From DATATB01 sp036268995 (GTDB lineage: Bacteria; Planctomycetota; Planctomycetia; Pirellulales; PNKZ01): a DNA stretch of 64,000 nucleotides. The notes below the pieces were generated by a model. The model ran no database searches, was not told where the DNA came from, and saw nothing but the letters and a program-made list of their open reading frames with translations. The DNA lies in assembly GCA_036268995.1 (NCBI GenBank), contig DATATB010000113.1:28840-92839 (forward strand). Direction: 5' to 3'. The position numbers were made by a program, and so were the translations under genes. Positions 62,244 through 64,000 of the stretch are shown here, in pieces (position 1 is the first letter of the stretch; every line of letters begins with the position of its first letter).

Positions 62244-63437
62244 ATGGGAAGACCTCGCAAGAAACGACGACAAGGGCACGGCGCAGCCTGGCACTGGAAG
62301 CAAACAGACTGCTGGTACTACACGCTGCCGGGCACCAAGAAGCGAATGCCGCTGTTTGATGACCAAGGCCAGCGAATTCGCGGCAAGAGCAACCAAGTTG
62401 CTGCCGAACGGGCCTGGGCTCAAGTCAAGGTTGCCGGCGCGATAAACGGTGACGCGGTCCCGAACGAGGAGTGGCTGGTTGCCCGCGTCTGCTCGGAATA
62501 CATCCAGTATTGCGAGCGCGGTCTTGTCGCCGGCACAATCAGCCGCGGGCACCGTGACGGCGCCGCCGCATTTCTAAACGATCTTTGCGGGTTTTGCGGC
62601 GCGCTGCCGGTGGCGGAACTCAAAAAAGGCCACGTGCAAGAATGGATCGAGAGCCATACCGGCTGGCGATCTTCGGCCACGCACCGTAGCGTCATCGCGA
62701 TCGTCTTGGCGGCCTTTAATCGCGCTGAGGAAATGTGCGACGTCCCTAATCCGCTAAAGGACCTGAAAAAACCTGCCGCGCAGCCTCGACTGCAATCATT
62801 TTCGGTCGAGGACGAAGAGACGCTCTATGAGGCAACAGAAGAATGCTTCCGAAATTTTCTGTTCGCCGCCATCCATACGGGCCTGCGGCCATTTTGCGAA
62901 CTTGCTCAACTGACGGCCGAGCACGTTGAAGAAAACGACCGTGGCATGATGTGGCGGATCTATTCATCGAAGACCAAAAAGACCCGCAAGATTCCGGTCC
63001 AGAAGGCAGTGGCCGCACTGTCGCGACGATTAATGGCGACCGCCCCCAAGGGCTCGGGCAAGCCGCTGTTTCGCAACACGCAGGGCAACGCCTGGAAGCG
63101 AATGACCGGCGTCGTCCGATTTCTGGCGATCAAACAGAAGCTGGGCTGGGATCAGCATTCATCCAAGCAGAAATACTCCTGCTACACGTGCCGCCATACG
63201 TTTGCTCACCGCATGCTCTCGGGTTACTGGAACAACGGCGTGGGTTGTTCGATCGAGACACTGGCGGAGCTGATTGGGGACACGCCGAAGGTTGCCTTCG
63301 ACCATTATGGGAAAGAATGGGGCCAGCACTACCAGGAGCCGCTGTGGGCGGCCATTGGCGCTGGCCAAAAAACCGCGGCGACAGCCTCCAGGGCTAAGCC
63401 CACGAAGCGGGCACCGCGCCCAGCGCGTTCCAAATAG
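62244..63437 (+). CDS. Tyrosine recombinase/integrase
   Basis: A 397-residue site-specific recombinase. An N-terminal basic segment (GRPRKKRRQG) precedes AAWHWKQTDCWYYTLPGTKK, then a SAM-like core-binding domain, then the catalytic domain with Arg in HTGLRPFCELAQLT, a Lys near KTKKTRKIPV, YTCRHTFAHRML (HxxR replaced by YxxR), and the nucleophile Tyr in AFDHYGKEW. At the usual second His an Asp stands (LIGDTPKVAF). It cuts and rejoins DNA for a mobile element. A paralogous gene follows 26 bp later. Confidence 0.9.
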   Translation: MGRPRKKRRQGHGAAWHWKQTDCWYYTLPGTKKRMPLFDDQGQRIRGKSNQVAAERAWAQVKVAGAINGDAVPNEEWLVARVCSEYIQYCERGLVAGTISRGHRDGAAAFLNDLCGFCGALPVAELKKGHVQEWIESHTGWRSSATHRSVIAIVLAAFNRAEEMCDVPNPLKDLKKPAAQPRLQSFSVEDEETLYEATEECFRNFLFAAIHTGLRPFCELAQLTAEHVEENDRGMMWRIYSSKTKKTRKIPVQKAVAALSRRLMATAPKGSGKPLFRNTQGNAWKRMTGVVRFLAIKQKLGWDQHSSKQKYSCYTCRHTFAHRMLSGYWNNGVGCSIETLAELIGDTPKVAFDHYGKEWGQHYQEPLWAAIGAGQKTAATASRAKPTKRAPRPARSK

Positions 63438-63463
63438 CACGCCGGAATCGAGGTAAACCCCTT

Positions 63464-64000
63464 ATGCCTTCGAGCCAAAAACGTCGCCGCCAGCGGCATG
63501 GTGCAGCCTGGCACTGGAAGCAGACGGATTGTTGGTACTACACGCCAAAGGGAACCAAGAAACGAGTTTCCCTGCTGGATGAAGAAGGTCGTCGTATCCG
63601 GGGCCAGGCCAACAAGCAGGCGGCCGACCTGGCGCTAGCTCGAATGAAGTTGGCGACCGACTGGCGGCCCGAGTCCGAAGCTGTTGCGCCTTCGATGCCT
63701 GTGGGCGAACCGTGGCTTGTAGCTCGAGTTTGCTCCGAGTACCTGGCGTACCGCGAGCGGCGAGTGCAGTCCGGTTCGCTGGGTGCCGAACATCAGCAAA
63801 GCTGCGTGCGATATCTGAATGAACTGTGCAAATACTGCGGCGGGCTAACGGTGGGAGAACTGAAGAAAGGGCACATTACGTTCTGGATCGAAAGCCATCC
63901 CAAATGGCGGCCTGCCACCCAGCGCAACGTGATCGCGATCGTGCTGGCGGCCTTTAATTATGCCCAGCGAGAGCAGGGCATCCGCCATCCACTCCGCGGG
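63464..64000 (+). CDS. Second tyrosine recombinase, cut by the window edge
   Basis: Open frame from ATG 63464 to the end of the window (179 codons, no stop). The N-terminus RRRQRHGAAWHWKQTDCWYY and RIRGQANKQAADLALARM resembles the previous recombinase, and the core-binding domain with LKKGHITFWIESHP follows. The catalytic domain lies beyond the window. It is a paralog of the upstream gene, and the pair may be part of a recombinase array. GAGG precedes the ATG at reasonable spacing. Confidence 0.85.
   Translation, partial: MPSSQKRRRQRHGAAWHWKQTDCWYYTPKGTKKRVSLLDEEGRRIRGQANKQAADLALARMKLATDWRPESEAVAPSMPVGEPWLVARVCSEYLAYRERRVQSGSLGAEHQQSCVRYLNELCKYCGGLTVGELKKGHITFWIESHPKWRPATQRNVIAIVLAAFNYAQREQGIRHPLRG

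Noticed and set aside
1..64000. tRNA, rRNA, CRISPR array or phage genes
   Set aside because: No T-loop-like GTTCGA with matching acceptor stem, no rRNA sequence, no regular repeat-spacer array and no phage structural genes were seen by eye; a covariance-model search would be decisive for tRNAs and small RNAs.

Overview
The window is GC-rich chromosomal DNA, most likely from a planctomycete (Planctomycetota, probably Pirellulales). This is inferred from the gene families: a secreted sulfatase, a ThuA-like protein, ceramidase-fold and cyanophycinase-like exported proteins, a tyrosine-rich YSPV-repeat secreted protein, TPR-redoxin fusions, and a MoxR/DUF58/DUF4350/DUF4129/SpoIIM/RDD operon, together with peptidoglycan (murD), NAD-ligase and UvrA housekeeping genes. 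About 55 protein genes are supported. No rRNA, tRNA or CRISPR array was found. Many long open frames antisense to real genes are high-GC shadows and are not listed.

Layout. 0.5-6.6 kb: cupin, TPR protein and an LssY_C protein, then a minus-strand DNA-repair operon (ligase-associated exonuclease, ATP-dependent ligase, UdgX-type uracil-DNA glycosylase). 6.8-13.2 kb: a Cys-rich Tat-exported protein, then a signalling block with an ANTAR response regulator, a structured leader with a terminator, a sigma-54 activator and a large hybrid kinase. 13.5-21.8 kb: YSPV-repeat protein, OsmC, stress protein, DUF488, PGPGW, peroxiredoxin, ligA, murD and a SirB1-like protein. 21.9-27.4 kb: uvrA, a GH2-like fragment protein, a ThiF/MoeB enzyme and a toxin-antitoxin pair whose PIN toxin is interrupted by a stop codon. 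27.5-31.4 kb: a ribose-type sugar ABC transporter. 31.5-40.3 kb: an exported planctomycete-type protein, metG, a thioredoxin-trypsin fusion, a LutA-like protein, an OB-fold-like exported protein and an OmpR-type two-component pair. 40.9-44.5 kb: an SbtA/SbtB bicarbonate-uptake pair and a fatty-acid desaturase. 44.5-53.1 kb: phospholipase D/cardiolipin synthase, ThuA, a double cyanophycinase and a TPR-redoxin protein, then a ceramidase-fold protein with its partner. 53.4-60.5 kb: the seven-gene MoxR/DUF58 operon. 60.6-64 kb: a sulfatase, then two tandem paralogous tyrosine recombinases, the second cut by the window edge.

The most interesting structure is between genes. Six loci carry tandem repeats with a 7-bp period, some arranged as inverted halves. 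They resemble the heptanucleotide STRR repeats known from cyanobacteria and often sit at gene ends or between convergent genes. A second family, a CCGCGACC palindrome followed by CTTTAT, supplies the TAA stop codon of two unrelated genes (udgX and the sugar permease). The ANTAR regulator is followed by two hairpins and an intrinsic terminator ahead of the sigma-54 activator gene, which suggests a testable antitermination circuit.
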